In this document: in pieces, positions 34,896 through 44,626 of the stretch
How the letters are laid out: each line of letters opens with the position of its first letter
Numbering within the stretch: position 1 is the stretch's first letter
Assembly: GCA_934500835.1 (NCBI GenBank)
Contig: CAKSTR010000008.1
Location: 1 to 64,000, forward strand
Length of the DNA stretch: 64,000 nt
Source of the DNA: an uncultured Paracoccaceae bacterium
GTDB lineage: Bacteria > Pseudomonadota > Alphaproteobacteria > Rhodobacterales > Rhodobacteraceae
Reading direction: 5' to 3'
Position numbers and translations under genes: made by a program
The notes under the pieces: model-generated
Seen by the model: only the letters and a program-made list of their open reading frames with translations
The model's database searches: none
Told to the model about the DNA's origin: nothing

Positions 34896-37673
34896 GTGGC
34901 GACTCTTACGGGATCGTCCGGCAACAATGCGCTCTTTGGCGGGACTGGCGATGACCTCCTCATGGGTCTCGGCGGCAACGACACGCTTTACGGCGGCATG
35001 GGCGACGACACGCTGGAAGGTGGTACTGGTGCGGACAGGCTGGATGGGGGGTCGGGCACCGACACCGCCGATTATGCGCTGTCTTCCGCTGCGGTTACGG
35101 TCAGCCTGAGTTCGGGCCTTGGCTATGGTGGCGATGCGCAGGGCGATACGCTTGTCAGCATCGAGAACCTGACCGGCTCCAATTTCAACGACGTCCTGAC
35201 CGGAAACACCGGCGCCAACATTCTGGATGGTGGTGCCGGCAGTGACGACCTTTATGGCGGCAGCGGGGCGGACACGCTGATCGGCGGTGCCGGCGCGGAT
35301 CGGCTATATGGCGGTTCGGGCACGGATACGGCCGATTACTCCACCTCTGCCGCGCCGGTGAATGTGAACCTCGGCTCCGGGGTCGCGACCGGAGGCGACG
35401 CGCAGGGCGACACTTTCTCGTCGATCGAGAACCTGACCGGCTCCAACGGGGATGACACGCTGACGGGCGATTCAGGCGCCAATCTTCTGGCGGGCGGGTC
35501 GGGGAACGACCTGCTGTCTGGCGGGGCCGGGGCGGACACGCTGGAGGGCGGCGACGGCGACGACACGCTGGCGGGTGGCGCTGGCAGCGACTCGCTGGTC
35601 GGTGGCGCCGGGGTGGATACGGCGGACTATTCGGCGTCGACCGCTGCGGTGAGCGTCAGCCTGGCCACCGGCACCGGAACGGGTGGCGATGCCGCCGGCG
35701 ACCGGCTGTCGGGGATCGAGAACCTTGTCGGTTCGTCCTTCGCCGACACGCTGACCGGCGACAACGGCGCCAACTACCTGTTCGGCGGTGCGGGCGCCGA
35801 TACGCTTTATGGCGGGGCTGGCGACGACACCCTGCGCGGTGGCGCGGGCGCGGATTACATCGTCGGCGGCGAAGGGCTTGACTACGTCGATTATTCGACC
35901 TCTGGCGCGGCGGTCAACGTCAACCTGGACAATATGGTCGGCAGCGGCGGTGACGCGCAGGGTGACACCTATCAGGGCGTGGACGGCGTCTTGGGGTCCG
36001 AGTTCGACGACACCATCATCGGCTTTGACCAGGTTGGCCTGGCCGGGGACATCTTCACCAACATCTTCTATGGCGGCGGCGGCAACGACTGGATGGACGG
36101 CCGCGCCGGCAATGACAGCCTGTATGGCGGGACCGGCAATGACACCATCCTTGCCGGCGCCGGTGACGACACCGCCGAGGGTGGCACGGGCAATGACAGC
36201 ATCGACGGCGGTGACGGCAATGACCTGCTGGCCGGGGACGCTGGCGATGACTGGATCGGCGGCGGGTCCGGCAATGACACGCTGGACGGCGGCGATGGCA
36301 ATGACCGCCTGTTCGGCGGCACCGGCAACGATCAGGCCTTTGGCGGTGCGGGCAACGACAGCATCGACGGCGGCGACGGCAGCGACAGCCTTTATGGCGG
36401 GGACGGCGCGGACAGTCTCTATGGTGGCGCGGGCACCGATCTTCTGCAGGGCGGCGCGGGCAATGACACGCTGGATGGCGGCGACGGCAACGACACGCTT
36501 TACGGCGACGTGGGCAATGACAGCGTGTCGGGAGGGGCCGGCAACGACTCGCTCTTTGGTGGCAGCGGGGATGACTCGCTGGCGGGGGGCGACGGCCATG
36601 ACACTATCAATGGCGATACCGGAAATGACAGCATCAGCGGCGGGGCCGGCAACGACCTGATCAGCGGCGGTGCCGGCAATGACACGATCGACGGCGGCAT
36701 CGGCAATGACATCCTTTATGGCGATGCGGGCGATGATGTCATCGATGGCGGGGCCGGCAACGATCTGATCTATGCCGGTGCCGGCAACGACACCATCACC
36801 TCTGGCGCGGGCGACACCGTCTATGGCGGCGATGGAGACAATACCTACATCGGCACGGGTGCCACCTCGCTGTTCGGCGGGACAGGCAGCGATACCTTCG
36901 TAAACATCCCCGCCGATTACATCGACGGCGGTGAAAACGGCGCGTTGGAATTCGACACGCTGGACCTGTCGGGCCTTGGACCGCTGCGGATCACCTATGA
37001 TCCGCTGAACCCCGAAAACGGCACCGTCACCTTCTACAACAGTCTTGGTCAGGTGACCGGGACGATGGTGTTCCGAAACATCGAGAACGTCATCCCCTGT
37101 TTCACCCCCGGCACGATGATCGCCTGCGAGACCGGTCTGCGCCGGGTCGAGGATCTGCGCCCCGGCGACCGGGTGATGACGCGCGACCACGGGCTGCAGG
37201 CGTTGCGCTGGATCGGACGCAAGGTGCTGGGACCGGCAGAGCTGCTGGCCGATCCAAAGCTGCAACCCGTGCTGATCCGCGCCGGCGCGCTTGGTCCCGG
37301 CCTGCCCGAGCGGGACATGAAGGTCAGCCGCCAGCACCGGATGCTGATGACCGGATCGCGGGCGGAACTGCTGTTCGGGTCGGACGAAGTGTTGGTGCAG
37401 GCCGAGCATCTGACCCATCTGCCCGGCATCAGCCACGCGACCGATGCCCGTGTGACCTATGTCCACCTGCTGTTCGACCGGCATGAGGTGGTGCTTTCGG
37501 ACGGCACCTGGAGCGAAAGCTTCCAGCCCGGCGACCGGACGCTTGCCGGCATGGACGATGCCGCGCGGGACGAGGTGTTCCGCCTTTTCCCCGAACTGGC
37601 GCAAGGCGCGGCCTATCCCGCCGCCCGCCCGACCCTGAAGAAGTATGAGGCCAAGGTGCTGCTGGCAGCCTGA
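34896..37673 (+). CDS. RTX-repeat protein with C-terminal Hint domain
   Basis: The 925-residue protein begins at a GTG ([16 protein letters not shown]) and has no signal peptide. Residues about 1-390 contain four modules of roughly 95 residues, each with a [11 protein letters not shown] strand region, a [18 protein letters not shown] segment and GGxGxD repeats. Residues about 395-660 are an almost unbroken run of calcium-binding nonapeptides ([15 protein letters not shown] type). Residues 735 to about 880 form a Hint_2 domain starting [13 protein letters not shown] and including [11 protein letters not shown]. Such proteins are normally exported by type I secretion and fold outside with calcium; no ABC exporter, membrane-fusion protein or TolC-like gene is in the window. 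The Hint domain could cleave the protein at C735. Confidence 0.88.
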   Translation: MATLTGSSGNNALFGGTGDDLLMGLGGNDTLYGGMGDDTLEGGTGADRLDGGSGTDTADYALSSAAVTVSLSSGLGYGGDAQGDTLVSIENLTGSNFNDVLTGNTGANILDGGAGSDDLYGGSGADTLIGGAGADRLYGGSGTDTADYSTSAAPVNVNLGSGVATGGDAQGDTFSSIENLTGSNGDDTLTGDSGANLLAGGSGNDLLSGGAGADTLEGGDGDDTLAGGAGSDSLVGGAGVDTADYSASTAAVSVSLATGTGTGGDAAGDRLSGIENLVGSSFADTLTGDNGANYLFGGAGADTLYGGAGDDTLRGGAGADYIVGGEGLDYVDYSTSGAAVNVNLDNMVGSGGDAQGDTYQGVDGVLGSEFDDTIIGFDQVGLAGDIFTNIFYGGGGNDWMDGRAGNDSLYGGTGNDTILAGAGDDTAEGGTGNDSIDGGDGNDLLAGDAGDDWIGGGSGNDTLDGGDGNDRLFGGTGNDQAFGGAGNDSIDGGDGSDSLYGGDGADSLYGGAGTDLLQGGAGNDTLDGGDGNDTLYGDVGNDSVSGGAGNDSLFGGSGDDSLAGGDGHDTINGDTGNDSISGGAGNDLISGGAGNDTIDGGIGNDILYGDAGDDVIDGGAGNDLIYAGAGNDTITSGAGDTVYGGDGDNTYIGTGATSLFGGTGSDTFVNIPADYIDGGENGALEFDTLDLSGLGPLRITYDPLNPENGTVTFYNSLGQVTGTMVFRNIENVIPCFTPGTMIACETGLRRVEDLRPGDRVMTRDHGLQALRWIGRKVLGPAELLADPKLQPVLIRAGALGPGLPERDMKVSRQHRMLMTGSRAELLFGSDEVLVQAEHLTHLPGISHATDARVTYVHLLFDRHEVVLSDGTWSESFQPGDRTLAGMDDAARDEVFRLFPELAQGAAYPAARPTLKKYEAKVLLAA

Positions 37674-37743
37674 CGTTCCGGGGGACAAAAACACGGGCCG
37701 CAGCCTTTGCAGGCTGCGGCCCGGTGTCCTTCGGCCAAGTGCG

Positions 37744-40164
37744 TCAGCCGCGCAGGCTGCCGCCGGTGGCCTTGGTCACCTTCTCGACGATCCTGGCGCT
37801 GACGGCGTCGATCTCGGCATCGGTCAGGGTCTTTTCGCCGGGCTGCAGGCGCACGGTCAGCGCGATGGACTTCTTGCCCGCGCCCATCTGCGCCTCGGCC
37901 TTCTCGCCGGTGAACTGGTCGAAGACGCGGACGCTTTCGATCAGCACCTTGTCGGCGCCCTGCGCGGCGTTCACCGCTGTCAAAGCCTCGACCCCGGCAT
38001 CGACCACGAAGGCGAAATCGCGTTCGACCGCTTGCAGGTCGCTGATCGTCAGCGCGGGCCGCGTCGGGGTCTTTACCTTGGGCTGCGGCACATTGGCCAC
38101 CAGGACCGTGAAGGCGACGGCGGGGCCTTTCACATCCAGCGCGGCAAGGACGCGGGGATGCACCTCGCCGAAGGTGGCCATGGCGTTCGGCCCAAGGCCG
38201 ATCACGCCGGAGCGTCCCGGATGCCACCAGCCCGCCACCTTGCGCCCGATCTGCACGCGGGCCGGGGCGCCAAGCGTGGCCAGCACCGCCTCGGCATCGG
38301 CCTTGGCGTCGAAGACATCGACCATCCGGCGCGACCCGTGCGGATCGCGCGCGGCGGCGGCACCGACCAGAAGGCCCGTCGCTTGCAGGTGTTGCTCGCC
38401 CGGCTCGCCGCCGTGGAAGGCGGGACCGACCTCGAACAGCGCCAGATCCATGAAGCCGCGCGCCTGATTGCGCGCCGCCGCCGCCAGAAGGCCGGGCAGA
38501 AGGTCGGGGCGAAGGTGGCTCATCTCGGACGAGATCGGGTTGTCCACCCGCACCGCATCGCTGCCGCCGCCGAACAGGGCGGCGGATCTGGCGTCGATGA
38601 AGCTGTAGGTCACGCATTCATTGTAGCCAAGCGCCGCAATCTGCCGGCGGGCGGCCTTTTCGCGCTGCTGCAGCGGCGTCAGGATCGGCTTCGGCACCCC
38701 CGGGACGGCACGCTTCATCGGCGCGCCCTTCAGCTTGGCCAGAGATGCGATCCGGGCGACCTCTTCGACCAGATCGGCTTCGCCCAGAATGTCGGGGCGC
38801 CAGCTGGGCGGCGTGGCGTCATTGCCGGACATCCTGAAGCCAAGCGCGGTCAGGGTCTGGCGCTGCTCGGCCTCGGGGATCTCCATGCCGACAAGGCTGA
38901 TGACCCGCGCGGGGTTCAGCTTGTAGCTGCGCCTCGTGTCAATGGGCGCGCCGTCCTGCGCCAGGGCCGAAGCCTCGCCGCCGCAAAGATCAAGGATCAT
39001 CTGCGTGGCCATATCAAGGCCGGGCAGGGTGAAGGCCGGATCGACCCCCCGCTCGAACCGATAGCGGGCGTCGGAGTTGACCTTCAGCGCGCGGCCCGTT
39101 GCGGCCACGGTGATCGGATCCCACCACGCGGATTCAAGGAAGACATTCACCGTGTCATCGGTGCAGCCCGAAGCCTCGCCCCCCATGATGCCGGCCAGGG
39201 ATTCCACGCCATCGGCGTCCGAAATCGCCATCTGCCCCGGCGCAAGGCTATAGGTCTTGCCATCCAGCGCAAGGAACTCTTCGCCGCCTTTGGCCGGATG
39301 GATGCGCAGCACCCCGCCCGAAACCTTGTCGGCGTCGAAGACGTGCAAAGGGCGGTTCCAGGCGAAGGTGAAGAAGTTGGTGATGTCGACAAGGGCCGAG
39401 ATCGGACGCAGCCCGATGGCCTTCAGCCGCTGTTGCAGCCAGTCGGGCGAGGGCCCGTTCTTCACGCCGCGGATGGTGCGGCCGGCGAAATGCGGGCAGC
39501 CCTTTTCCTTCAGCGCCGCGTCAGTCTCGACCCGGATGGGCGAGGGGAAGGCGCCGTCGATCACCGGCACCTGCGGTGCGATCAGCTTGCCCAGTCCCCG
39601 TGCCGCCAGATCGCGGGCGATGCCATGGATGCCAAGGGCATCGGGGCGGTTCGGCGTCACCTTGATTTCGACCACGGGGTCATTCAGGCCGCGGTAGTCG
39701 ATGAAGCGCGCGCCAAGCGGCGCATCCTCGGGCAGCTCGATGATGCCGTTGTGGTCTTCCGACAGCATCAGCTCTCGTTCCGAGCACAGCATGCCATTGC
39801 TGTCCACGCCACGGATATTGCCGGGTTTCAGGTCCACGCCGGTGCCCGGCACATGGGTGCCCGCGGGCGCGAAAACCCCCACCAGACCCGTGCGCGCATT
39901 GGGCGCGCCGCAGACGACCTGCACCTCTTCCATGGCAGAGCCGGGACCGCCCGGATAAGTCGCCACGCGGCAGACCCGCAGCCGGTCGGCATTCGGGTGC
40001 TGCACGGCCTCGATCACCTTGCAGATGCGGAAAGCCCCCAACTTTGCGGCCGGATTGTCGATTCCTTCGACCTCAAGCCCAAGGTCGGTCAGCGCCTCGG
40101 CGATGGTCTCGACCGAAGCTTCGGTTTCCAGATGGTCACGAAGCCAGGAAAGGGTGAATTTCAT
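37744..40164 (-). CDS. pheT: Phenylalanyl-tRNA synthetase beta subunit
   Basis: PheT charges tRNA-Phe as an (alpha-beta)2 enzyme with PheS. The 806-residue product has the normal full length. The N-terminal MKFTLSWLRDHLETEASVE and the tRNA-binding domain (residues about 40-150) are followed by B3/B4 editing and B5 domains, the core with GYNECVTYSFID, and the C-terminal FDX-ACB anticodon-binding domain (RPALTISDLQAVERDFAFVVD, about 710-805). The start ATG is at 40164. pheS, often just upstream, is not in the window. Confidence 0.97.
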   Translation of the reverse strand: MKFTLSWLRDHLETEASVETIAEALTDLGLEVEGIDNPAAKLGAFRICKVIEAVQHPNADRLRVCRVATYPGGPGSAMEEVQVVCGAPNARTGLVGVFAPAGTHVPGTGVDLKPGNIRGVDSNGMLCSERELMLSEDHNGIIELPEDAPLGARFIDYRGLNDPVVEIKVTPNRPDALGIHGIARDLAARGLGKLIAPQVPVIDGAFPSPIRVETDAALKEKGCPHFAGRTIRGVKNGPSPDWLQQRLKAIGLRPISALVDITNFFTFAWNRPLHVFDADKVSGGVLRIHPAKGGEEFLALDGKTYSLAPGQMAISDADGVESLAGIMGGEASGCTDDTVNVFLESAWWDPITVAATGRALKVNSDARYRFERGVDPAFTLPGLDMATQMILDLCGGEASALAQDGAPIDTRRSYKLNPARVISLVGMEIPEAEQRQTLTALGFRMSGNDATPPSWRPDILGEADLVEEVARIASLAKLKGAPMKRAVPGVPKPILTPLQQREKAARRQIAALGYNECVTYSFIDARSAALFGGGSDAVRVDNPISSEMSHLRPDLLPGLLAAAARNQARGFMDLALFEVGPAFHGGEPGEQHLQATGLLVGAAAARDPHGSRRMVDVFDAKADAEAVLATLGAPARVQIGRKVAGWWHPGRSGVIGLGPNAMATFGEVHPRVLAALDVKGPAVAFTVLVANVPQPKVKTPTRPALTISDLQAVERDFAFVVDAGVEALTAVNAAQGADKVLIESVRVFDQFTGEKAEAQMGAGKKSIALTVRLQPGEKTLTDAEIDAVSARIVEKVTKATGGSLRG

Positions 40165-40305
40165 CTGCGGTGGTCCCCTGATGCAACGAAAATGCCATTA
40201 GCGTATGGGTCGCGAAAGGAAAAGGGCGGGCCGCTGCCACTCTCCTTAAAGGCGAAACCGGACTGCGGAAGGAAACGGGCTGTTCTCGCCTGCCGGTAGA
40301 GCGTT

Positions 40306-40321
40306 GCACGATCTGTCGTGC
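40306..40321. promoter_or_regulatory. Small inverted repeat before a short membrane ORF
   Basis: GCACGA at 40306-40311 and TCGTGC at 40316-40321 flank TCTG, directly followed by TATATC and the ATG of a 43-residue ORF at 40334. It could be an operator at a promoter, but no clear -35 element is spaced correctly. Confidence 0.3.
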
Positions 40322-40333
40322 TATATCCGGTGT

Positions 40334-40465
40334 ATGGAAGAATGGCTTCGCATTCCTGACCGGCCGCAAGGCATGCCGTGCTGGCGGCTATGCGCCTTGA
40401 TGGCATTCTCGTTCCTGGTGCTCTGGCTTGGGGCTCCGGTGCTGTTCGCGCTGACGCCCCGCTGA
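40334..40465 (+). CDS. Possible small membrane protein (43 residues)
   Basis: The reading frame encodes MEEWLRIPDRPQGMPCWRLC followed by a hydrophobic segment (ALMAFSFLVLWLGAPVLFAL) and TPR. The layout, a short charged head and one membrane span, is typical of small regulatory or structural membrane proteins. There is little ribosome-binding sequence (ATATCCGGTGT before the ATG). It lies between divergent pheT and a lipoprotein gene. It was too short to be found by usual length cut-offs; whether it is expressed is uncertain. Confidence 0.4.
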   Translation: MEEWLRIPDRPQGMPCWRLCALMAFSFLVLWLGAPVLFALTPR

Positions 40466-40554
40466 GACGCATCCGCTCGCGTCTTCCGCTTGCCCGGCCC
40501 GGCCTGCCCCTTTATCCCGGGGAAAGGTGAGGCGGGTGGTGTGGAGGGTGGCCG

Positions 40555-41166
40555 ATGCGAAGCAGGATGACCGGGTCCGGGCATGGTGCCGGCTGGTTTC
40601 CCCGGACTGCCCTTGCGGCCTTTGCCCTGCTGCTGGCTGCCTGCGTGGCACCCTTAGGCGGATCGTCCTCCTCCTCGACATCTGTCCTTGGCGGCGCGCT
40701 GACCGTCGCGGTGCCGGCGGGATACTGCATCGACTCCAAGGCCGGCCACGACGATGGCCGCAGTGCGCTGGTCATCGCCGGGCGCTGCGCGTCGGACCGT
40801 CCGGTTCCGGTTGCCGTGCTGACCATCAGCGTCGGGGGCGAAGGTTCCTCGGCGATCCTGAAGGCGGGCGCGAAGGCTTTGTCCGACTGGGTCCGCAGCC
40901 CGGCCGGCCGATCTGCCCTGGCCCGCGATGGTCGCGCCGGATCGGTGGTCGTGCGCGAGACGCTGATCTGGGACGGCGCCTTCCTGATGCGGCTTGAGGA
41001 CCGTTCGACCGGCCCCTACTGGCGTGCCGCCCTTGGGGTGAAGGGCCGGTTGGTGATGATCTCTGTCAACCCGCCGGGCCAACGCGGGCTGGCGCTGGAG
41101 GAGGGGCGCGCGGTGCTGGAGAAGGCGATCCTCAGCGTCAAGCGCGCCAATGCGGCGGCGCCGTAA
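40555..41166 (+). CDS. Putative lipoprotein
   Basis: The 203-residue protein has a signal peptide ending in the lipobox LLLAAC (cysteine near residue 30) followed by VAPLGGSSSSS. The mature part has an ALTVAVPAGYCID strand and a later KGRLVMISVNPPGQRGLALEEGRAVLEKAI segment. No enzymatic motif is evident and I recognise no named family. It probably faces the periplasm as a membrane-anchored protein. Confidence 0.7.
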   Translation: MRSRMTGSGHGAGWFPRTALAAFALLLAACVAPLGGSSSSSTSVLGGALTVAVPAGYCIDSKAGHDDGRSALVIAGRCASDRPVPVAVLTISVGGEGSSAILKAGAKALSDWVRSPAGRSALARDGRAGSVVVRETLIWDGAFLMRLEDRSTGPYWRAALGVKGRLVMISVNPPGQRGLALEEGRAVLEKAILSVKRANAAAP

Positions 41167-41300
41167 GGGCGCGGAAATAAATCCCTTCCGCCGCCGGGGA
41201 ATGGGTTGGCTTGTTAAGGAGTTTCCGGTGATATGCGAATCGTTTCCGCATTGGCGACAGTGCGGAGAATGTTGCGAAAAACGTGCAGGTCAGGGAAACG

Positions 41301-42074
41301 ATGGCGGGGCGGTTGGACAAGGTGCTGGACCTGCTGGTGTTCCGGCGGGCATTGGCACGCTGGCGCAAGGCGGCCGAAGAGGCGCCGCAGGCCGGGCTGG
41401 AAGGACTGCGCTCCATGCGCACCCGCGCCCGCCAGTTGCGGCGCGAGCTGGACCGCGTGATCCATCAGGCCGAATACCGGCTTGCCCTGCCGGTGATCGG
41501 CGTCACCGCGATCCGCAAGCCGATGGGAACCGACTGGGCCTGGCGCCCCGACCTGTGGAAAGGCCAGATCCCGGTGCCCGGCATGTCCTCGGCGCCGACA
41601 CGGGCGCAGGTCTGCGATGGCGCCACGCTGTTCCATGACTGCCGCCGGTCCGAGCTGACGGTCCGCCAGATCCGCAACACGCGCGAGGAGGACATTGCGC
41701 CCTTCGGCTTTCGCATGGATGTGTTCCGCTTCGACGGCAGTTTTCTCAGCCTCGTGCTGGATCTGCCCGCCGAGGCGGCCGAGGATCTGAAGCTGCGCCA
41801 CCTGATCCGGCTGGATGCCATCGTCGAGATGGAGAAACCCCTTGAGATCTTTGCACGATTGAACGTGAAGCACGGGCCGAACGTTGAACAGATCGTGCGC
41901 GAGCTGCCCTTGAGCGAGGAAGAGGTGATGGTGGAATTCGACCTCGCCTATACCAAGGTCAATGAAAAGCGGATCGAGAAGCTGTGGCTGGACCTGATCT
42001 TCGAAGGGCCGGAGATGAACCAGATCATCCTGCGCGACGTGACCGTCAGCCGCAGGCCGCGGGCTGAACTTTAA
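41301..42074 (+). CDS. DUF6478-like conserved protein
   Basis: The 257-residue protein resembles a conserved Rhodobacteraceae family of unknown function that I know as DUF6478. It has an N-terminal helical, arginine-rich segment (residues about 1-60) and then a beta-rich domain with the conserved TDWAWRPDLWKG, LFHDCRRSELTVRQIRN and RLDAIVEMEKPLEIFARLNVKHGPN segments. There is no signal peptide or membrane segment. The ATG at 41301 follows AGGGAAACG. It is followed after 17 bp by another conserved hypothetical gene, probably in the same operon. Confidence 0.7.
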   Translation: MAGRLDKVLDLLVFRRALARWRKAAEEAPQAGLEGLRSMRTRARQLRRELDRVIHQAEYRLALPVIGVTAIRKPMGTDWAWRPDLWKGQIPVPGMSSAPTRAQVCDGATLFHDCRRSELTVRQIRNTREEDIAPFGFRMDVFRFDGSFLSLVLDLPAEAAEDLKLRHLIRLDAIVEMEKPLEIFARLNVKHGPNVEQIVRELPLSEEEVMVEFDLAYTKVNEKRIEKLWLDLIFEGPEMNQIILRDVTVSRRPRAEL

Positions 42075-42091
42075 AGGGCGGAGTGCAAGGC

Positions 42092-42466
42092 ATGAGCGAG
42101 GGCGTGAAGCTGGTGCAGACCCGTATCCGGGCCGGTATCTGGGAAGGCGTTCTGACTGGGGCCGGGGCGACGCCGCCCCAGCTTGAGGTGCTGCATCTGG
42201 ACCGCAAGCTGCCGGGGGCGACCGTCACCGCCGTGCCGGGGCGCGAGGGCGACTATCAGGTCAAGGTGCCGATCCCGGCCGAGGTCCTCAGCGAGGGGGT
42301 CCAGACGTTCCTGATCCGCAGCGGGGCCGAGACGCTGGCGCATTTCACCGTCATCACCGGCGTGGCGATGGAAGATGACCTGCGCGCCGAGATCGACCTT
42401 CTGCGGGCCGAACTGGACATGCTGAAGCGGGCATTCCGGCGGCACTGTCTGGAAACTGCAGGCTGA
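42092..42466 (+). CDS. Conserved hypothetical protein
   Basis: I do not recognise this 124-residue protein. It has a beta-rich first part (residues about 5-90) and ends with a helix rich in leucine and charged residues (DDLRAEIDLLRAELDMLKRAF) that could form a coiled coil. It begins at the ATG at 42092 after a CAAGG site, 17 bp after the DUF6478-like gene, and probably works with it. Confidence 0.65.
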   Translation: MSEGVKLVQTRIRAGIWEGVLTGAGATPPQLEVLHLDRKLPGATVTAVPGREGDYQVKVPIPAEVLSEGVQTFLIRSGAETLAHFTVITGVAMEDDLRAEIDLLRAELDMLKRAFRRHCLETAG

Positions 42467-42487
42467 GGCGTCTCCGGCTGGTGCCCA

Positions 42488-42543
42488 CTGGAGGGGTTTG
42501 CACCCCTCCAGACCACCCCGCAGGATATTTCTGCCAAGATGAA
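42488..42543 (+). repeat. Dispersed hairpin + GGATATTT element, copy b
   Basis: A perfect 10-bp stem (CTGGAGGGGT 42488-42497 with ACCCCTCCAG 42502-42511) is followed by CCCCGCAGGATATTT and GCCAAGATGAAG. It sits between convergent genes and may also help end transcripts, though it lacks a T-run. Confidence 0.75.
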
Positions 42544-42572
42544 GACGTGAGGTTTCAGCAGGGCTTTGCGCG

Positions 42573-43622
42573 TCAGGTCCGCAGCGCGCGGCCTTCGTTC
42601 GCGGCGCTGTCCTCGGCGCGGTCCAGCAGGGTTTGCAGGGCCGCGCCCCGGGCGAAGCCGGGTTCTGCCGGGCCTTCGCCACGGATCGCAGCGATGAAAC
42701 GCTGGTAGACGGTGAGGACCGGCGGGCATTCCACGGCGCGCCATGTGGCAGAGGGCATGTCGGGGCCAAGGCAGGCGGCAAGGGAGGAGACGGCATTCTC
42801 GAACCGGACCTCCAGCCCGCCGGCGTCGCCGTAGATCCGCAGCCGCAGGTCGTTCAGGTGGCCCGAGGCAAGGCGGGTGGCATGCACCACACCCAATGCG
42901 CCGCCCGAAAGGCGCAGGTGCAGCGTCGCGCTGTCATTGGCGTCCAGCCTGTACTCTCCGATCCGCCCGTCCGGCGCCTTGTCGAAGGTGGCCAGCCGGG
43001 TGGAAACCTCGGTCGCCTCCTCGCCGGCGATGAAAGTGGCGAAGTCGAGGATATGGATGCCGACATCGCCAAGGACGCCCTTCGACCCGTGCGCGGTGGA
43101 TAGACGCCAAAGCCATTGGGGTTCGGTCTTCCAGTCGCCCCAGGCGGGTTGGGTCAGCCAGCTTTGCAGATAGCTGGCCTCGAAGTGTCGTATCCTGCCG
43201 ATCGCGCCCTCGCGCACCATGCTTGCGGCCTGTTGCAGGGCGGGGACGTTGCGATAGGTCAGGTTGACCATGTTGACGACGCCGGCTTTCGTGGCGGCCG
43301 CCGTCATCTCTGCCGCATCGGCGGCATTGGTCGCCAGGGGTTTTTCGCACAGCACATGCTTGCCGGCGGCCAGAAGCGGCAGCGTCGTGGCGTGATGCGC
43401 CGCGTCGGGGGTGACATTGGTCGCCGCGTCGAATTCGCCCCACGCCATGGCGTCGGCAAGGCTGGTGAAGGTCCGCGCCACCCCATGATTCGCGGCAAAA
43501 GCCGCCAGTTGCTCGGGGCGCGTGTCCACCGCCGCAGCAAGGGTGACGCCTGAGATGGCGGCGAAGGCCGCGGCATGGGTATTGGCCATGGCCCCGGTGC
43601 CGAGGATCAGGAGGCGGGTCAT
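42573..43622 (-). CDS. Gfo/Idh/MocA-family oxidoreductase (ThuB-like)
   Basis: The 349-residue NAD(P)-dependent sugar dehydrogenase has the Rossmann start [18 protein letters not shown], the catalytic CEKPLATN motif near residues 94-101, and the [23 protein letters not shown] segment. It overlaps the thuA-like gene by 4 bp. In rhizobia a pair of this kind, ThuA plus a Gfo/Idh/MocA dehydrogenase ThuB, acts in trehalose and related disaccharide use; a similar role here is inference. Confidence 0.9.
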   Translation of the reverse strand: MTRLLILGTGAMANTHAAAFAAISGVTLAAAVDTRPEQLAAFAANHGVARTFTSLADAMAWGEFDAATNVTPDAAHHATTLPLLAAGKHVLCEKPLATNAADAAEMTAAATKAGVVNMVNLTYRNVPALQQAASMVREGAIGRIRHFEASYLQSWLTQPAWGDWKTEPQWLWRLSTAHGSKGVLGDVGIHILDFATFIAGEEATEVSTRLATFDKAPDGRIGEYRLDANDSATLHLRLSGGALGVVHATRLASGHLNDLRLRIYGDAGGLEVRFENAVSSLAACLGPDMPSATWRAVECPPVLTVYQRFIAAIRGEGPAEPGFARGAALQTLLDRAEDSAANEGRALRT

Positions 43623-44407
43623 TTGTGGCCTTTCTCGCCCTTGGCGTGCAGTTTCGGGCCGCGTTCGGTGATGGGTTCCAAAGCGCTTTCAACGGGGACG
43701 TTGGGGGCGGCGGTCGGATCGGGGAGCCGGGGGGCGGGGTTGTGCGCCCAGCGGACGGCGTTGGCGATCACGCGCTGGACATTGGCGTCGTGATAGGTCG
43801 GGTAGGTCTCGTGCCCCGGCCGGAAGTAGAACAGGCGGCCGGCGCCGCGTTTGTAGGTGACGCCCGAGCGGAACACCTCGCCGCCCTGGAACCACGACAC
43901 GAAGACGGTTTCCATCGGGTCGGGGATGCCGAAAGGCTCGCCATACATCTCTTCGTTTTCCAGTTCGAAGTGGTCGGGCAGGCCGGCGGCGATGGGATGG
44001 CTGCGCGAGGTGAGCCAGAGCCGCTCCCGCTCACCGGCCTCGCGCCAGGTCAGGTTGCAGGGCGTTCCCATCAACCGTTTGAAGGGCTTAGAGAAATGGG
44101 CGGAGTGCAGAAAGATCGCGCCCATGCCGGACCAGACGGCATTGGTCACCTGCTCGACGATCTCGTCGCGCACGTCGCCATGGGCGGCATGGCCCCACCA
44201 GATCAGGACATCGGTGTTGTCCAGCCGGCCCGGCGGCAGGCCGTGATCGGGCTGGTCCAGCGTCGCTGTGGTGGCCGTGATGCCCCCGGCGGCGTTCAGC
44301 GCATCGGCGATGCACTGGTGCATGCCGGTGGGGTAGATGCTGCGGACGGCGGCGGATTTCCGTTCGTGGACGTTCTCGCCCCAGACGGTGACGCGGATGC
44401 TGGACAT
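43619..44407 (-). CDS. thuA: ThuA-domain protein
   Basis: The 262-residue ThuA-fold protein (class I glutamine amidotransferase-like) begins [14 protein letters not shown]. It has the conserved [14 protein letters not shown], the [15 protein letters not shown] region and [17 protein letters not shown]. ThuA proteins work with a dehydrogenase in disaccharide catabolism in Sinorhizobium. It is the first gene of a two-gene minus-strand operon; five 11-bp direct repeats lie 109-158 bp upstream of its start. Confidence 0.88.
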   Translation of the reverse strand: MSSIRVTVWGENVHERKSAAVRSIYPTGMHQCIADALNAAGGITATTATLDQPDHGLPPGRLDNTDVLIWWGHAAHGDVRDEIVEQVTNAVWSGMGAIFLHSAHFSKPFKRLMGTPCNLTWREAGERERLWLTSRSHPIAAGLPDHFELENEEMYGEPFGIPDPMETVFVSWFQGGEVFRSGVTYKRGAGRLFYFRPGHETYPTYHDANVQRVIANAVRWAHNPAPRLPDPTAAPNVPVESALEPITERGPKLHAKGEKGHK

Positions 44408-44515
44408 GGGCCGATTCCCTTTGCGGTGCCAAAGGGAGGGTAGCGGGGTTCAAAGCGGTTTGGAATATGAGTTGCGCGCCTGTTGGCGGAGGCTGAAAAA
44501 GACGCAGGCGGGCGG

Positions 44516-44570
44516 GTATGATCTACGTATGACGCAGGTATGACATGCGTATGATCCGCGTATGATGCAG
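44516..44570. repeat. Five GTATGA direct repeats with 11-bp period
   Basis: GTATGA occurs at 44516, 44527, 44538, 44549 and 44560, exactly 11 bases apart. The full units are GTATGATCTAC, GTATGACGCAG, GTATGACATGC, GTATGATCCGC and GTATGATGCAG. The first six bases are invariant and the rest varies. The array lies between the end of map and the start of thuA, so it is well placed to be an operator for the thuA operon, with each site close to the same face of the helix. Confidence 0.75.
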
Positions 44571-44626
44571 ATGCGGCCAAGACGCCGCCCGGCGGGGGGT
44601 GCTGGCAGAGGTGGGCAGGCTGCGGC

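Noticed and set aside
34896..36840. Regular DNA repeats that could be mistaken for a CRISPR array.
   Set aside because: They are in-frame codons for RTX calcium-binding nonapeptides, with no equal-length unique spacers and no cas genes.
35472..37694. A 740-codon open frame on the minus strand opposite the RTX gene.
   Set aside because: Its valine/alanine repeats mirror the RTX codons on the other strand; it is a shadow frame.
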